Source: Candidatus Bathyarchaeota archaeon (GTDB lineage Archaea; Thermoproteota; Bathyarchaeia; 40CM-2-53-6; FEN-987). From it: a stretch of 35,975 nt of DNA. This document shows positions 1 to 7,575 of the stretch, one piece after another; the first letter of the stretch is position 1, and every line of letters starts with the position of its first letter. Under the pieces are notes generated by a model. It was given only the letters and a program-made list of their open reading frames with translations. It was not told the DNA's origin and did not search any database. The stretch spans positions 1 through 35,975 of the forward strand of contig JALHTB010000075.1 of assembly GCA_022865625.1 (NCBI GenBank), written 5' to 3'. The translations under genes and the position numbers were made by a program.

Positions 1-447
1 AGAATGGTCGCTGTTCAGTCAACCGGATGCGCACCGCTCGTCAGAGCATTCGAACAGAAGATGGATCCGCGCAACATAGTTCCGTGGGAACATCCTGATT
101 CCGTTGCCACAGGACTGATGGATCCTTTCCCATGGGACGGAGATGTTGCTCTCAAAGCGCTGCACGAGTCCTCAGGCACCGCCATCAAAGTGTCAAACGA
201 AGAGATCTTGGAAGCACAGTGGATCTTGGCGAAGAACGAGGGAATATTCGGGGAGCCTTCAGGCGTCACCGCCCTAGCAGGGCTGACCAGACTGAAGAAT
301 CAGGGCATCATTGCGAGCGGCGACTCTGTCGTCGTAGAAGTGACTGGTAGCGGTCTGAAGGACTTGAGCGTGATCGGATCAGCAGAGGCACCATTGATCG
401 ATCCGGACATCGAGGCCTTGCAGAAAGTCCTCAAGATGACAAAATAG
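1..447 (+). CDS. thrC: Threonine synthase, C-terminal part (5' end outside window)
   Basis: The reading frame is open from the first base, so the gene starts upstream and only its last ~148 codons are here. Threonine synthase converts O-phosphohomoserine to threonine and phosphate with pyridoxal phosphate. The retained part is the end of the fold-type II PLP domain: a segment with SSGTAIKVSNEE, then GIFGEPSGVTALAGL, where the small-residue loop lies near the cofactor, and the terminal strand GDSVVVEVTGSGLKD that is typical of ThrC. The first methionine visible is internal and is not the start. The gene ends 24 bases before the convergent end of the carbamoyltransferase gene. The related threonine dehydratases and cysteate synthases share the fold, but the GSGLKD ending favours ThrC. 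Confidence 0.85.
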   Translation, partial: RMVAVQSTGCAPLVRAFEQKMDPRNIVPWEHPDSVATGLMDPFPWDGDVALKALHESSGTAIKVSNEEILEAQWILAKNEGIFGEPSGVTALAGLTRLKNQGIIASGDSVVVEVTGSGLKDLSVIGSAEAPLIDPDIEALQKVLKMTK

Positions 448-471
448 AGGCAGACAGATTCTTCTGAAGGT

Positions 472-1497
472 CTAGCGTTTCTTCTTCTTGCATGCCATCG
501 TGAGTGCAAGCACAGCCATCTTCGTGTACAACCCATTGTCGGCTTGCGGGTAGATCCGAGAATGCGGTCCATCCATTACTGCATCGGTGGCCTCTTCCCC
601 TCTCAGTACCGGAAGGACGTGCATGACGATCGCCCGTTTGTCAGCCAACTCAAGCGTCTGCTCTGTCAATGACCAGTGTCTGCACTTCTCATGCAGTTCT
701 GATTCTTGTTCCTTGCCGAATCTACTTGCGCCGACTTCCAGTAGGCCCTTGCTCGCCCAGTTCCTGGGAAAAATCGCGTCGGCTCCCTCCAGCGCTGTCT
801 TGAGGTCGTTTGAGACAGCAAACGTTCCACCCGATGCAGTCGCGTTTTCTGAAGATGCCGCAATGATCTTCTCGTCGATCTCGAATCCCTCAGGATGAGC
901 TAAGACGACATCATATCCGAATCGGGATGCGATGAGAGCGTCTTCTTGGACACTGCATCTGCCACGGAAGCCCTTCGAGTATGCCCACATGATGACGTAC
1001 TTCTTCCGCTTCTTTGGTCCGAATTCGTTGCGGAGTGTCATCAAGTCCGCAAGACCTTGCGTTGGGTGGTATGTGCAACAGGCCATGTTGATGACTGGGA
1101 TCTTCGCATGTTTCGCGTACTCTCTAACGACAGCGATTCCATTTCCGTAGACGTAATCGATGATCTCGTCAAGAATTCTGACTCCCAAGCCGTGACCGTA
1201 ACGTTCGTACATCTTCGCTACGTCTCTAACTGCTTCGCCGGCTCCGAGGCGAGTTGTTGAAGCATCAATGTACTGGGCGTGACCGCCGAGGTATGTCATT
1301 CCAGCTTCGAAGGCCGCTCGCGTTCGAGTTGAGGAGGCGTAGAACAATGCAAAGAACGTCTTGTCCCTCAGTAACGGGACAGCGCGATCCTTTCGATGCT
1401 TGTCACGAAAGCTGCGTGCAAGCCGTAGTGTTGATTCGAGTTCTTCGACACTCCACTCTTGAGTAGTTATCAGATCCCGCCCGGCAAGATCACTCAA
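472..1497 (-). CDS. YgeW-like knotted carbamoyltransferase
   Basis: This 341-residue protein belongs to the aspartate/ornithine carbamoyltransferase superfamily. The carbamoyl-phosphate loop reads STRTR (about residue 56) and the HPTQ motif lies near residue 145. The second domain has WAYSKGF, LAHPEGFEI, then NATASGGTF and PRNWAS, which follows the pattern of Escherichia coli YgeW and not anabolic ornithine carbamoyltransferase. The C-terminal loop that is HCLP in ornithine enzymes is HVLP here, so the cysteine contacting ornithine is absent and the second substrate is probably not ornithine. A Lys/Arg-rich tail ends the protein. The start is TTG with GAGAGG just upstream on the minus strand. 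The gene is divergent from carbamate kinase, which suggests phosphorolysis of a carbamoylated compound to carbamoyl phosphate. Family certain, substrate unknown. Confidence 0.85.
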   Translation of the reverse strand: MSDLAGRDLITTQEWSVEELESTLRLARSFRDKHRKDRAVPLLRDKTFFALFYASSTRTRAAFEAGMTYLGGHAQYIDASTTRLGAGEAVRDVAKMYERYGHGLGVRILDEIIDYVYGNGIAVVREYAKHAKIPVINMACCTYHPTQGLADLMTLRNEFGPKKRKKYVIMWAYSKGFRGRCSVQEDALIASRFGYDVVLAHPEGFEIDEKIIAASSENATASGGTFAVSNDLKTALEGADAIFPRNWASKGLLEVGASRFGKEQESELHEKCRHWSLTEQTLELADKRAIVMHVLPVLRGEEATDAVMDGPHSRIYPQADNGLYTKMAVLALTMACKKKKR

Positions 1498-1598
1498 TGT
1501 CCTCTCATCCGCCTAATGATGCTCGTGTGGAGGGCACAGAGACCTCGCTCTAAAGAAGTTTGTCAGATCTCGCTACAATGCTTCACTGATGATGCAAC

Positions 1599-1607
1599 AT
1601 TGATAAG
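1599..1607 (+). promoter_or_regulatory. Candidate TATA box for carbamate kinase
   Basis: The sequence ATTGATAAG lies about 45-50 bases ahead of the TTG at 1651. That leaves room for a start of transcription near 1628 and a short leader carrying GGAG at 1636-1639. It sits in the 140-base divergent gap between the carbamoyltransferase and the kinase. The match to the archaeal TATA consensus is weak. Confidence 0.3.
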
Positions 1608-1650
1608 CGGTGTTCACTGAATCTGAGCCTCCCTCGGAGTGCGAGCATGC

Positions 1651-2607
1651 TTGCCCAATAATGACATAGTGGTTGTCGCGCTAGGCGGCAACGCCATTCT
1701 CAGACGAGGCGAGAAAGGCACCTTCGAAGAGCAGTACCGCAACGTCTGTGAAACCGTTCAGCGAATAGCAGACCTCGTCCAGAACGGGTACAAGGTAGTG
1801 ATCACTCACGGAAACGGTCCGCAAGTCGGAGCCACGCTGCTGAGACATGAAGCCGCAAAGAGCATCGTTCCACCGTTTCCCTTGGATGTCTGCGGATCCG
1901 AGACGCAAGGTTTCATCGGCTACATGATCCAGCAGGCTCTCCGAAACGAGCTGAAGAAAAGGGGCATGGACAAGTATGTCATAACCGTTGTTACAAGAGT
2001 AATCATCGATGCCGATGATGAAGCATTCAGGAACCCCACAAAACCCGTCGGTCCGTTCTACACGGAGGAAGAGGCGGACAAGATTCGATCCCAGCACCCT
2101 GATTTTGTCGTGAAAGAGGACGCAGGCAGAGGCTATCGGCGAGTAGTCGCCTCTCCTGATCCGAAGATTATCGCTGAGAGACTCGCGATACGAGCCTTGG
2201 TGGACAATGGTTTCGTTGTCGTTGCCTGTGGTGGAGGGGGCATCCCAATCGTGGAAGAGGGCACTCAAGCGCGTGGCATTGAGGCCGTCATCGATAAAGA
2301 CCTGGCCGGTCAGAGACTCGCGACACTAATAGATGCCTCAGTATTCGTGATCCTGACCGACATTGATGGCGCATATCTGAACTACGGCACAGCGAAGCAG
2401 AGTCTGATCAAAGAAGCAACGCTGCAGCAACTTGAACAATACATGAAGGAAGGGCACTTCAAAGAAGGTAGTATGTCGCCGAAGATCAGTGCTGCCATGA
2501 GGTTCGTTGAAAGTGGTGGCAAGGAAGCGATCATTGCTGAGCTGAGCAAGCTTGCAGAAGCAATGCAGGGCAAGAGCGGTACGCACGTGGTAAGAGTCAG
2601 AGCGTAG
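1651..2607 (+). CDS. arcC: Carbamate kinase
   Basis: Carbamate kinase makes ATP from carbamoyl phosphate and ADP, releasing CO2 and ammonia. The N-terminus has VVALGGNAI, the glycine-rich phosphate loop of the amino-acid kinase fold. It is followed by THGNGPQVG near residue 50, the VDxFVVVACGGGGIPI strand near 190-200, a VIDKDLAGQRLA segment, and SMSPKISAAMRFV near the end. All are diagnostic of the family, and the length of about 318 residues is normal. The frame is open back to GTG at 1639. I prefer TTG at 1651 because GGAG at 1636-1639 is then well spaced and the protein begins MPNNDIVVVALGG. The divergent YgeW-like gene is the likely source of its carbamoyl phosphate. No arginine deiminase gene is present in this window. 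Confidence 0.93.
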   Translation: MPNNDIVVVALGGNAILRRGEKGTFEEQYRNVCETVQRIADLVQNGYKVVITHGNGPQVGATLLRHEAAKSIVPPFPLDVCGSETQGFIGYMIQQALRNELKKRGMDKYVITVVTRVIIDADDEAFRNPTKPVGPFYTEEEADKIRSQHPDFVVKEDAGRGYRRVVASPDPKIIAERLAIRALVDNGFVVVACGGGGIPIVEEGTQARGIEAVIDKDLAGQRLATLIDASVFVILTDIDGAYLNYGTAKQSLIKEATLQQLEQYMKEGHFKEGSMSPKISAAMRFVESGGKEAIIAELSKLAEAMQGKSGTHVVRVRA

Positions 2608-2693
2608 CATCTTCACTCCGATCTAGGGACCGTGCCAAAAAGAAGGCGTGCTGTCCGTTACGTCTCGCAGAGCCTCGGAATCAGAAGGCTGAG

Positions 2694-2945
2694 TTATTGA
2701 CAGATCCAGAGGCATCGTCCGACGCGATACTCGCCTCGGGGAAGCGAAGGAGTGTAGTATGAGGGCTCGTATGCGACCGGCGCACCATAGGCTAATGGTG
2801 TACCGTATGTTACCGGCGCAACAGGTGCAGCCGGGGGAACGTAGTAGGTCGGGACTGTGTAGTATGATGCCTGAGGCGGAACAGGTGTTGCAAATGCTGA
2901 AAGCGGGGTCACCCACATTAAGGGTCCAGGTGCAATGTAGAACAT
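2694..2945 (-). CDS. Doubtful Pro/Tyr/Ala-rich small protein
   Basis: The 620 bases between carbamate kinase and the HAD gene hold no recognised gene. On the minus strand one frame encodes a strikingly biased segment rich in Pro, Tyr, Ala and Val, with near-repeats such as VTYGTPLAYGAPVAYEP and YYTVPTYYVPP. Such composition rarely arises by chance. It resembles the disordered tails found on some archaeal small membrane or zinc-ribbon proteins. The start could be ATG at 2945, with a TAGATAT TATA-like element near 2990, or ATG at 2975. No domain or signal peptide is evident and no good ribosome binding site is seen. It may be a short real gene or the surviving tail of a decayed one. The stretch 2980-3225 shows nothing I can name. 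Confidence 0.3.
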   Translation of the reverse strand: MFYIAPGPLMWVTPLSAFATPVPPQASYYTVPTYYVPPAAPVAPVTYGTPLAYGAPVAYEPSYYTPSLPRGEYRVGRCLWICQ

Positions 2946-3226
2946 TCTAGTCAACCATTCAATCGAGCTGGTCATCGACGAAGTTAAAGATATCTAGACA
3001 GATTTCGTGCGCTCGCTCGTCCAACTCAAACACTGGCTCGCTCAAGTGCGACCATTGACATGGCTGAATAAACCGCACAGGCCCAAACGGCTCTGTAATC
3101 TATCCAAAACGGGCAATGCACGATACGGAACCCAGAGGGGATTGAATCGGTTTGCTGTCGATGTTCTAATAGCCAAGAACCGTGTCTTGATGACTCGTCA
3201 CATGAAAGTCGGCAAGACAAGCATGG

Positions 3227-3904
3227 GTGTCAAGGTTGACGGTGAAAGCTATACTCACTGACATGGATGGGACATTCACCATGTTCAACCTTGACTACAT
3301 GAGGATGCGAAGAACTGCACTGCAACTGTTGGAGGAAGCCGGTCTCATGCGTCCGAGCTTCAGTGACCAGATGAGCATCTACCTGATGTTGAAAGAGTTG
3401 CAGGGAACGATCAGCGAGGACAGACTCAACGAGGTCAAGAACCGCATCTACCAAGAAGTTGAGACGATCGAGGCCGGAGCGGCTGAAAAGGTTCAGTTGG
3501 CTCCCGGCGCCAGAGAGGCTTTGAACGAGCTCAAGCAGATGAGGAAGAAGATAGTCGTAGTGACGAATAATGGAAGGATCGGGGCTGAGCGGACCATCGA
3601 TAGATTGGGATTGAATGGAATCTTCGATGGTGTGGTTACGAGAGATGACGCCGAGGAGCTCAAACCGGACCCAGGAATTGTGCTAAAGGCGTTGAATCTG
3701 GTTAACGTGGATCGTGAGGACGCAATCTTGGTGGGAGACGCGGTCATCGACATAAAGGCGGCCAAAGCCGCATCGATAAGGAGCGTAGCTGTTCCAACGG
3801 GGCCGTTTCCAGCTGCGAGACTGCTACAGGAGGAACCGGACTTCATCGTCGGGTCTTTCCTAGAGGTTCCCGGGCTCGTGCGTCTTCTTGACGGCAAATC
3901 CTAG
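3227..3904 (+). CDS. HAD-superfamily phosphatase, phosphoglycolate phosphatase-like
   Basis: A haloacid dehalogenase-type hydrolase of about 225 residues. Motif I is DMDGTF at the N-terminus (nucleophile Asp and acid/base Asp), motif II is VVVTNNG (about residue 108), motif III is the Lys in ELKPDPG (about 148), and motif IV is VGDAVIDIKAA (about 170). The helical cap lies between motifs I and II, with a long amphipathic stretch ending in the EAG...AEKVQLAPGA hinge, as in phosphoglycolate phosphatases and pyrophosphatases. It probably hydrolyses a small phosphate ester in the cytoplasm, but the substrate cannot be read from sequence. The start is ambiguous: GTG at 3227, or GTG at 3242, which has AAGG at 3232-3235 at good spacing and would give a protein beginning MKAILTDMDG. 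It stands alone ahead of a stress protein gene. Confidence 0.85.
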   Translation: MSRLTVKAILTDMDGTFTMFNLDYMRMRRTALQLLEEAGLMRPSFSDQMSIYLMLKELQGTISEDRLNEVKNRIYQEVETIEAGAAEKVQLAPGAREALNELKQMRKKIVVVTNNGRIGAERTIDRLGLNGIFDGVVTRDDAEELKPDPGIVLKALNLVNVDREDAILVGDAVIDIKAAKAASIRSVAVPTGPFPAARLLQEEPDFIVGSFLEVPGLVRLLDGKS

Positions 3905-3977
3905 CATCTGGTTCCTGAGAGAGTGCACAGGACAATTCTTATCTTGGTTGTCTTGCAGCAGTTGATCTCAGAGAGCA

Positions 3978-4412
3978 TTGTTCTCTAGAATTCTGGTAGG
4001 TCTGGACGGGTCGGACTATTCCCTAAGAGCATTGGATTTCGCCATCGATCTTGCGAAGAAGTACCAGAGTCAACTAGTTCTGGTTCATGTCGTGATGCGA
4101 CAGATATACGCGATCAATCCTCCCGAGGCCGGGATACTAGCCGGGACAGCCATTGTCCGCGAGCTTGAGACAGAAGGAAAGACGATTCTCACGCAGGGAG
4201 AGGAGAAAGTGAAAGCTCAAGGACTACCCGTCGAGGCTCGACTGAGGCAGGGCGTGCCCGCGGAGGAACTGCTCCGAGCAGCAGCCGATGAGAAGACGGA
4301 TCTCATGGTCCTCGGAAGCCGCGGGCTCTCTCAGGTCAGGGCCTTCCTGCTCGGAAGCGTTTCAGACAAGGTCAGCCACCACGCAAAATGCCCGACACTG
4401 ATCATCAGATAG
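3978..4412 (+). CDS. Universal stress protein, UspA family (ATP-binding type)
   Basis: A 144-residue single-domain protein with the Rossmann-like Usp fold. The first strand reads RILVGLDGSDYSLRALDFA, with the conserved Asp that contacts adenine. The last third has VLGSRGLSQVRAFLLGSVSD, which fits the ATP-binding pattern G-x2-G-x9-G-S, so this is probably an ATP-binding member and not a UspA-type non-binder. The start is TTG at 3978, preceded by a purine-rich GAGAG. Family members act as soluble dimers in stress survival, and the exact role is unknown. The 3' end is convergent with the decayed permease sequence: the permease stop codon lies 28 bases beyond this stop. Confidence 0.9.
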   Translation: MFSRILVGLDGSDYSLRALDFAIDLAKKYQSQLVLVHVVMRQIYAINPPEAGILAGTAIVRELETEGKTILTQGEEKVKAQGLPVEARLRQGVPAEELLRAAADEKTDLMVLGSRGLSQVRAFLLGSVSDKVSHHAKCPTLIIR

Positions 4413-4440
4413 CCGAATAGAGCCGCAATACTAACGAGAT

Positions 4441-5120
4441 TCAGTACGTTCCCAGCGCACCCGTTCTTCGCGCTTCCTTCAAGTCGAGCGTATATGATCA
4501 ATCCCAACGGCGTCAGAATCACAGTCTCCACTATCAGCATCAGCAGATCCCACATCGTGACGGGATCCATGAATCCCAAGCCAAGGATGAGTGCTCTTCT
4601 CGTTGCGTCGACCCCGTAGGTCAAAGGTATCAGGTAAGCGATCGCTTGTCCCCAAGACGGAAGAATCTGAACTGGAAACGCTAGACCACAGAAGAAGGTG
4701 AAGACCGGCCATAGTACCTGACTGAGTTCTTCCGTAGGTCACTGGCAGAATGTAGGCAACAAACTGAAGGAGCTGAGGCAACGCCGAGACTGGAAAGGCC
4801 ACGCCTGAGAAGAATCTAATCGGAGCCTGGAGGGCTGAAGCCATCTGATCCGCAGCCCGAGTAAGCACGAAGAAACTCGCGAAGAAGACTCCAACCGATA
4901 TCAGCGCTATCATCGTTGACAAGATTCCCACGATGATGGCGAGCCAGCTGCTTATCGACGGCTCCACGCCAAATATCATCCAGCTTAGGACGAATATGCA
5001 CCCAATCCACCATGCCCCTTCCACAAGCGAAGGCACTCCCCTGGCGAAGAGCACCGTCAATCGCAGACCTGGCTCCAGTCTCGTAATCTTTATTATGACG
5101 ACTTGTACGCGCTCTTGTTT
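4441..5120 (-). pseudogene. Decayed chimeric ABC-2 type permease (relic)
   Basis: The minus strand encodes pieces of an ABC-2 (DrrB/NodJ-like) membrane subunit in more than one frame. Segment A, about 5100-4735, reads through membrane spans to FFSGVAFPVSALPQ and ends VAYILPVTYG. Segment B, about 4735-4460, is in the next frame. It starts with EELSQVLWPVFTFF, repeats the same family signature as FFCGLAFPVQILP and AYLIPLTYGVDATRRAL, and continues into the last membrane span. A further one-base frame change near 4465 restores a normal basic ending (KEARRTGALGTY) that stops at 4441. The conserved FxxGxAFP...LTYG block is therefore present twice in non-identical forms, so this looks like two paralogous permeases fused by deletion and then frameshifted. 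The N-terminal half is missing. No ATPase gene adjoins it. Confidence 0.7.
5089..5096 (+). promoter_or_regulatory. TATA box of thermosome subunit 1
   Basis: TTTATTAT lies 48-55 bases before the ATG at 5144. Transcription would begin near 5118 and leave a leader of about 25 bases. The leader contains AAGGTGA (5132-5138), an excellent match to the archaeal anti-Shine-Dalgarno sequence, five bases before ATG. Confidence 0.55.
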
Positions 5121-5143
5121 CACTAGAGCATAAGGTGAATGAA

Positions 5144-6778
5144 ATGGCACAAGCAGGCGGGAGTATTCCCATAATCATCCTCAAGGAAGGAACGGGGCGG
5201 TCCACTGGCAGAGACGCTCAGCGAAACAACATAATGGCAGCTAAAGTTGTCGCGGAGACCGTCTCGTCATCCCTTGGACCTCGCGGAATGGACAAGATGC
5301 TCGTCAGCGGAATCGGTGATGTCGTCATTACTAACGACGGCGCCACAATAATGAAGGAGCTCGACGTTCAGCATCCAGCTGCAAAGATGCTCGTCGAGGT
5401 CGCAAAGACCCAAGACACCGAGGTCGGCGACGGAACCACCACAGCAGTAGTTCTTGCTGGTCAGCTTCTATCGAAGGCAGAGAAGCTCTTGGACCTGGAT
5501 GTTCATCCGACCGTTATTGTGGATGGGTACAAGAAAGCGGCTGACAGAGCAACTGAGTTCTTGAGCAAGATTGCGTTGACCGTGGATCCAAAGGACGAAG
5601 TGCGACTCCGGCAAGTCGCCGCAACCGCGATGTCAACTAAGGACATATCCGCGGAGAAAGAATTCTTCGCAAAGCTTGCGGTCAAGGCAGTGGAGCAGAT
5701 CAAAGAAGAACGAGACGGGAAGATCAAGGCTGACATCGACCTGATCAAGATTGTGAAGAAACATGGAAAGAGCGTCGAAGAGACTGAACTGGTCGCGGGT
5801 ATTGTGATCGACAAAGAAGTCTCCCACAGCCAAATGCCGAAACAGATTCGAAACGCTAAGATCGCTCTGGTCAACCAGAAGCTTGAGATTGAGAAGACCG
5901 AGTTCGACGCGAAGATCAACATCGAGAGCCCAGAGCAGATGCACACGTTCCTAGACGAAGAGGAACGAATGCTCAGAGAAATGGCGGACCAGATCGCAAA
6001 ATCAGGCGCCAATGTTGTCATGTGTGAAAAAGGCATAGACGACATTGCACTACACTTCCTGGCGAAGCGGGGAATTCTAACGGTCAAGAACCTAAGCAGC
6101 GGTGACATGGAGAAACTCGCGAAGGCCTCTGGCGGAAAGATCCTTGCAAGCACAAAGGATCTCTCGCCGGAAGCTCTGGGCGAAGCGAAACTGGTGGAAG
6201 AGGTAAAGATCGGCGACGACAAACTGATCTACGTAAGAGAATGCAAAGACCCCCGAGCCGTCACGATAGTTCTCCGCGGAGGATCTGAGCACGTTGTCGA
6301 CGAGGCCGAACGTTCTCTACATGACGGTCTCTGCGTTGTGAGAAACGCTGTGGAAGACGGAAAGATAGTAGCTGGTGGCGGAGCATCCGAAGAAGAAGCA
6401 GCGAAAGAGCTGAAGACCTACGCAAAAACGGTCGGCGGAAGAGAACAGCTTGGCATCGAAGCGTTCGCAGAAGCCCTTGAATCCATCCCAATGGCACTTG
6501 CAGCAAACGCAGGGCTCGACCCGATCGACATCATGGTCGACCTGAGAGCAAAGCATGAGTCGCCTGAGAACATGTGGATGGGCGTTGATGCGATTGCTGG
6601 CAGAGTCGAAGACATGCTGAAGCAGAACGTGGTCGAACCTCTACGAACCAAGCAGCAGGTTATCCGCTCAGCAACCGAAGCAGCCTGCATGATTCTGCGA
6701 ATCGACGACGTCGTCTCATCGAAGGGCGGAGGTATGCCTCCTGGCGGAGGTATGCCTCCTGGCGGAGAAGAGTACTAG
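5144..6778 (+). CDS. Thermosome subunit (group II chaperonin)
   Basis: One subunit of the archaeal ATP-driven folding chamber, a double ring of eight or nine subunits with a built-in lid. Visible landmarks are [13 protein letters not shown] near the N-terminus, [13 protein letters not shown], the nucleotide loop [12 protein letters not shown] (about residue 88), the apical region with long charged helices, and the nucleotide-binding GIVAGGG-like stretch [12 protein letters not shown] near 410. [11 protein letters not shown] and the C-terminal [11 protein letters not shown] tail follow. The length of about 544 residues is normal. The frame opens with GTG at 5135, but AAGGTGA at 5132-5138 spaces perfectly to ATG 5144, so the protein should begin [10 protein letters not shown] second, closely similar subunit lies at 34127-35767, so mixed rings are likely. 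A T-rich tract follows the stop. Confidence 0.97.
   Translation: MAQAGGSIPIIILKEGTGRSTGRDAQRNNIMAAKVVAETVSSSLGPRGMDKMLVSGIGDVVITNDGATIMKELDVQHPAAKMLVEVAKTQDTEVGDGTTTAVVLAGQLLSKAEKLLDLDVHPTVIVDGYKKAADRATEFLSKIALTVDPKDEVRLRQVAATAMSTKDISAEKEFFAKLAVKAVEQIKEERDGKIKADIDLIKIVKKHGKSVEETELVAGIVIDKEVSHSQMPKQIRNAKIALVNQKLEIEKTEFDAKINIESPEQMHTFLDEEERMLREMADQIAKSGANVVMCEKGIDDIALHFLAKRGILTVKNLSSGDMEKLAKASGGKILASTKDLSPEALGEAKLVEEVKIGDDKLIYVRECKDPRAVTIVLRGGSEHVVDEAERSLHDGLCVVRNAVEDGKIVAGGGASEEEAAKELKTYAKTVGGREQLGIEAFAEALESIPMALAANAGLDPIDIMVDLRAKHESPENMWMGVDAIAGRVEDMLKQNVVEPLRTKQQVIRSATEAACMILRIDDVVSSKGGGMPPGGGMPPGGEEY
6728..6763 (+). repeat. Tandem 18-base repeat encoding the GGMPPG tail
   Basis: The unit GGAGGTATGCCTCCTGGC occurs twice head to tail at the end of the chaperonin gene. 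It encodes repeated Gly-Gly-Met-Pro-Pro-Gly, the flexible tail of chaperonins. Each unit contains the palindromic block GGAGG-TATG-CCTCC, so the mRNA could fold a small hairpin in each copy. A similar AGGTATGCCTCC occurs once in the tail of the second chaperonin gene. Confidence 0.85.
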
Positions 6779-6793
6779 ACTAGCTCTCCCGCC

Positions 6794-6809
6794 CCCTTTC
6801 CCTTTTTCT
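6794..6809 (+). terminator. Pyrimidine/T-rich terminator after thermosome subunit 1
   Basis: About 15-30 bases beyond the stop codon the non-template strand is a C/T run ending in TTTTTCT. Archaeal RNA polymerase commonly terminates at such T-rich tracts without a hairpin. Confidence 0.5.
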
Positions 6810-6829
6810 AATCTCTCGGGCTTGCTATA

Positions 6830-6845
6830 GCGAGAGTACTCTCGC
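6830..6845. promoter_or_regulatory. Perfect 16-base palindrome upstream of ubiX
   Basis: GCGAGAGTACTCTCGC is identical to its own reverse complement. It lies between the thermosome terminator and the TATA-like box of ubiX (6858-6863), ending 12 bases before that box. This is where an archaeal dimeric repressor or activator would bind. It could instead form a transcript hairpin that aids termination, but its closeness to the promoter favours an operator. Confidence 0.4.
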
Positions 6846-6857
6846 CAATGTCAAGCC

Positions 6858-6863
6858 ATATAG
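6858..6863 (+). promoter_or_regulatory. Candidate TATA box of ubiX
   Basis: ATATAG, within CCATATAGC, lies about 50 bases before the ATG at 6912. It predicts a transcription start near 6886 and a leader containing GGAAGG (6899-6904), seven bases from the ATG. Confidence 0.4.
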
Positions 6864-6911
6864 CGCACGCTATCTCCTACAAGACAGTTGGATTCCACGG
6901 AAGGTTGTTTC

Positions 6912-7469
6912 ATGCTGTTCGTCGTCGCGGTGACCGGAGCAAGTGGATCGATCTATGCAAGACGCCTGCTCGAAGAACTGAAACGCGGCGGACATGAAAC
7001 GCTTCTTCTGATAAGCGACGAAGCCAAGAACGTCATCAAACAGGAGAACGAGGATCTGCAGAAGTTCATGGCGCTAGCCACTCAGACGTTCTCGGAACAT
7101 GACTTGGACTCACCAGTCTCAAGTGGTTCAGTGAAGACCGCTGGAATGGTAGTAGTTCCATGCAGCATGAAGACTGCAGCTCACATTGCTCATGGCCTCT
7201 CTGGCAACGCGATTACGAGAGCTGCAGACGTGACATTGAAGGAACGTAGACCATTGATCTTGGTGCCCCGAGAGACTCCACTAAGCACAATCCAGCTGAG
7301 GAACCTTCTACGAGTTTCAGGGGCAGGAGCCATCGTTCTCCCCGCAATGCCTGCATTCTACACGAAACCCAAGTCAGTCGACGACATGGTGAACTTCATC
7401 GTAGGCAGAATCTTGGACCTGTTGAATGTGCCCCACAACCTCTTTCCTCGATGGGGTCAACACATCTGA
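6912..7469 (+). CDS. ubiX: Flavin prenyltransferase UbiX
   Basis: UbiX attaches a dimethylallyl unit to reduced FMN to make prenylated FMN, the cofactor of UbiD-type decarboxylases. The protein, about 185 residues, begins MLFVVAVTGASGSIYARRLLEEL, a flavodoxin-like nucleotide-binding start in which GASGS is diagnostic. PCSMKTAAHIAHGLSGN near residue 90 carries the conserved Ser and Lys, and LVPRETPLSTIQLRN follows with the conserved Arg-Glu-Thr-Pro. The frame opens at TTG 6888, but GGAAGG seven bases ahead of ATG 6912 and alignment with the family fix the start there. No UbiD decarboxylase is visible in this window, so its partner is elsewhere. Confidence 0.93.
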   Translation: MLFVVAVTGASGSIYARRLLEELKRGGHETLLLISDEAKNVIKQENEDLQKFMALATQTFSEHDLDSPVSSGSVKTAGMVVVPCSMKTAAHIAHGLSGNAITRAADVTLKERRPLILVPRETPLSTIQLRNLLRVSGAGAIVLPAMPAFYTKPKSVDDMVNFIVGRILDLLNVPHNLFPRWGQHI

Positions 7470-7477
7470 CCTTGCGG

Positions 7478-7482
7478 TTTTT
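7478..7482 (+). terminator. T5 tract after ubiX
   Basis: TTTTT eight bases past the ubiX stop codon is a plausible archaeal intrinsic terminator. The rest of the gap to 7575 shows nothing else recognisable. Confidence 0.35.
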
Positions 7483-7575
7483 CTGAAACAGCACATGTAC
7501 TCACGGGTTGCTGTCTATTCGAAGTAGTCCTTGGAAATCCAAATCCAAAGTTACCGTCTGCAAACAAGCATAGTC

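Noticed and set aside
1587..1625. TGATGA and CTGA motifs upstream of carbamate kinase, looking like C and D boxes of a guide RNA.
   Set aside because: The first base of the C box is wrong, no C'/D' pair is present and the spacing is too short for a C/D RNA.
3007..3261. An 84-codon frame ahead of the HAD gene.
   Set aside because: It overlaps the HAD start in another frame, lacks a domain and has random-looking composition.
5503..6690. Long serine-rich frames on the minus strand inside thermosome subunit 1 (and similar ones in subunit 2).
   Set aside because: These are mirror frames produced by the codon bias of the chaperonin genes.
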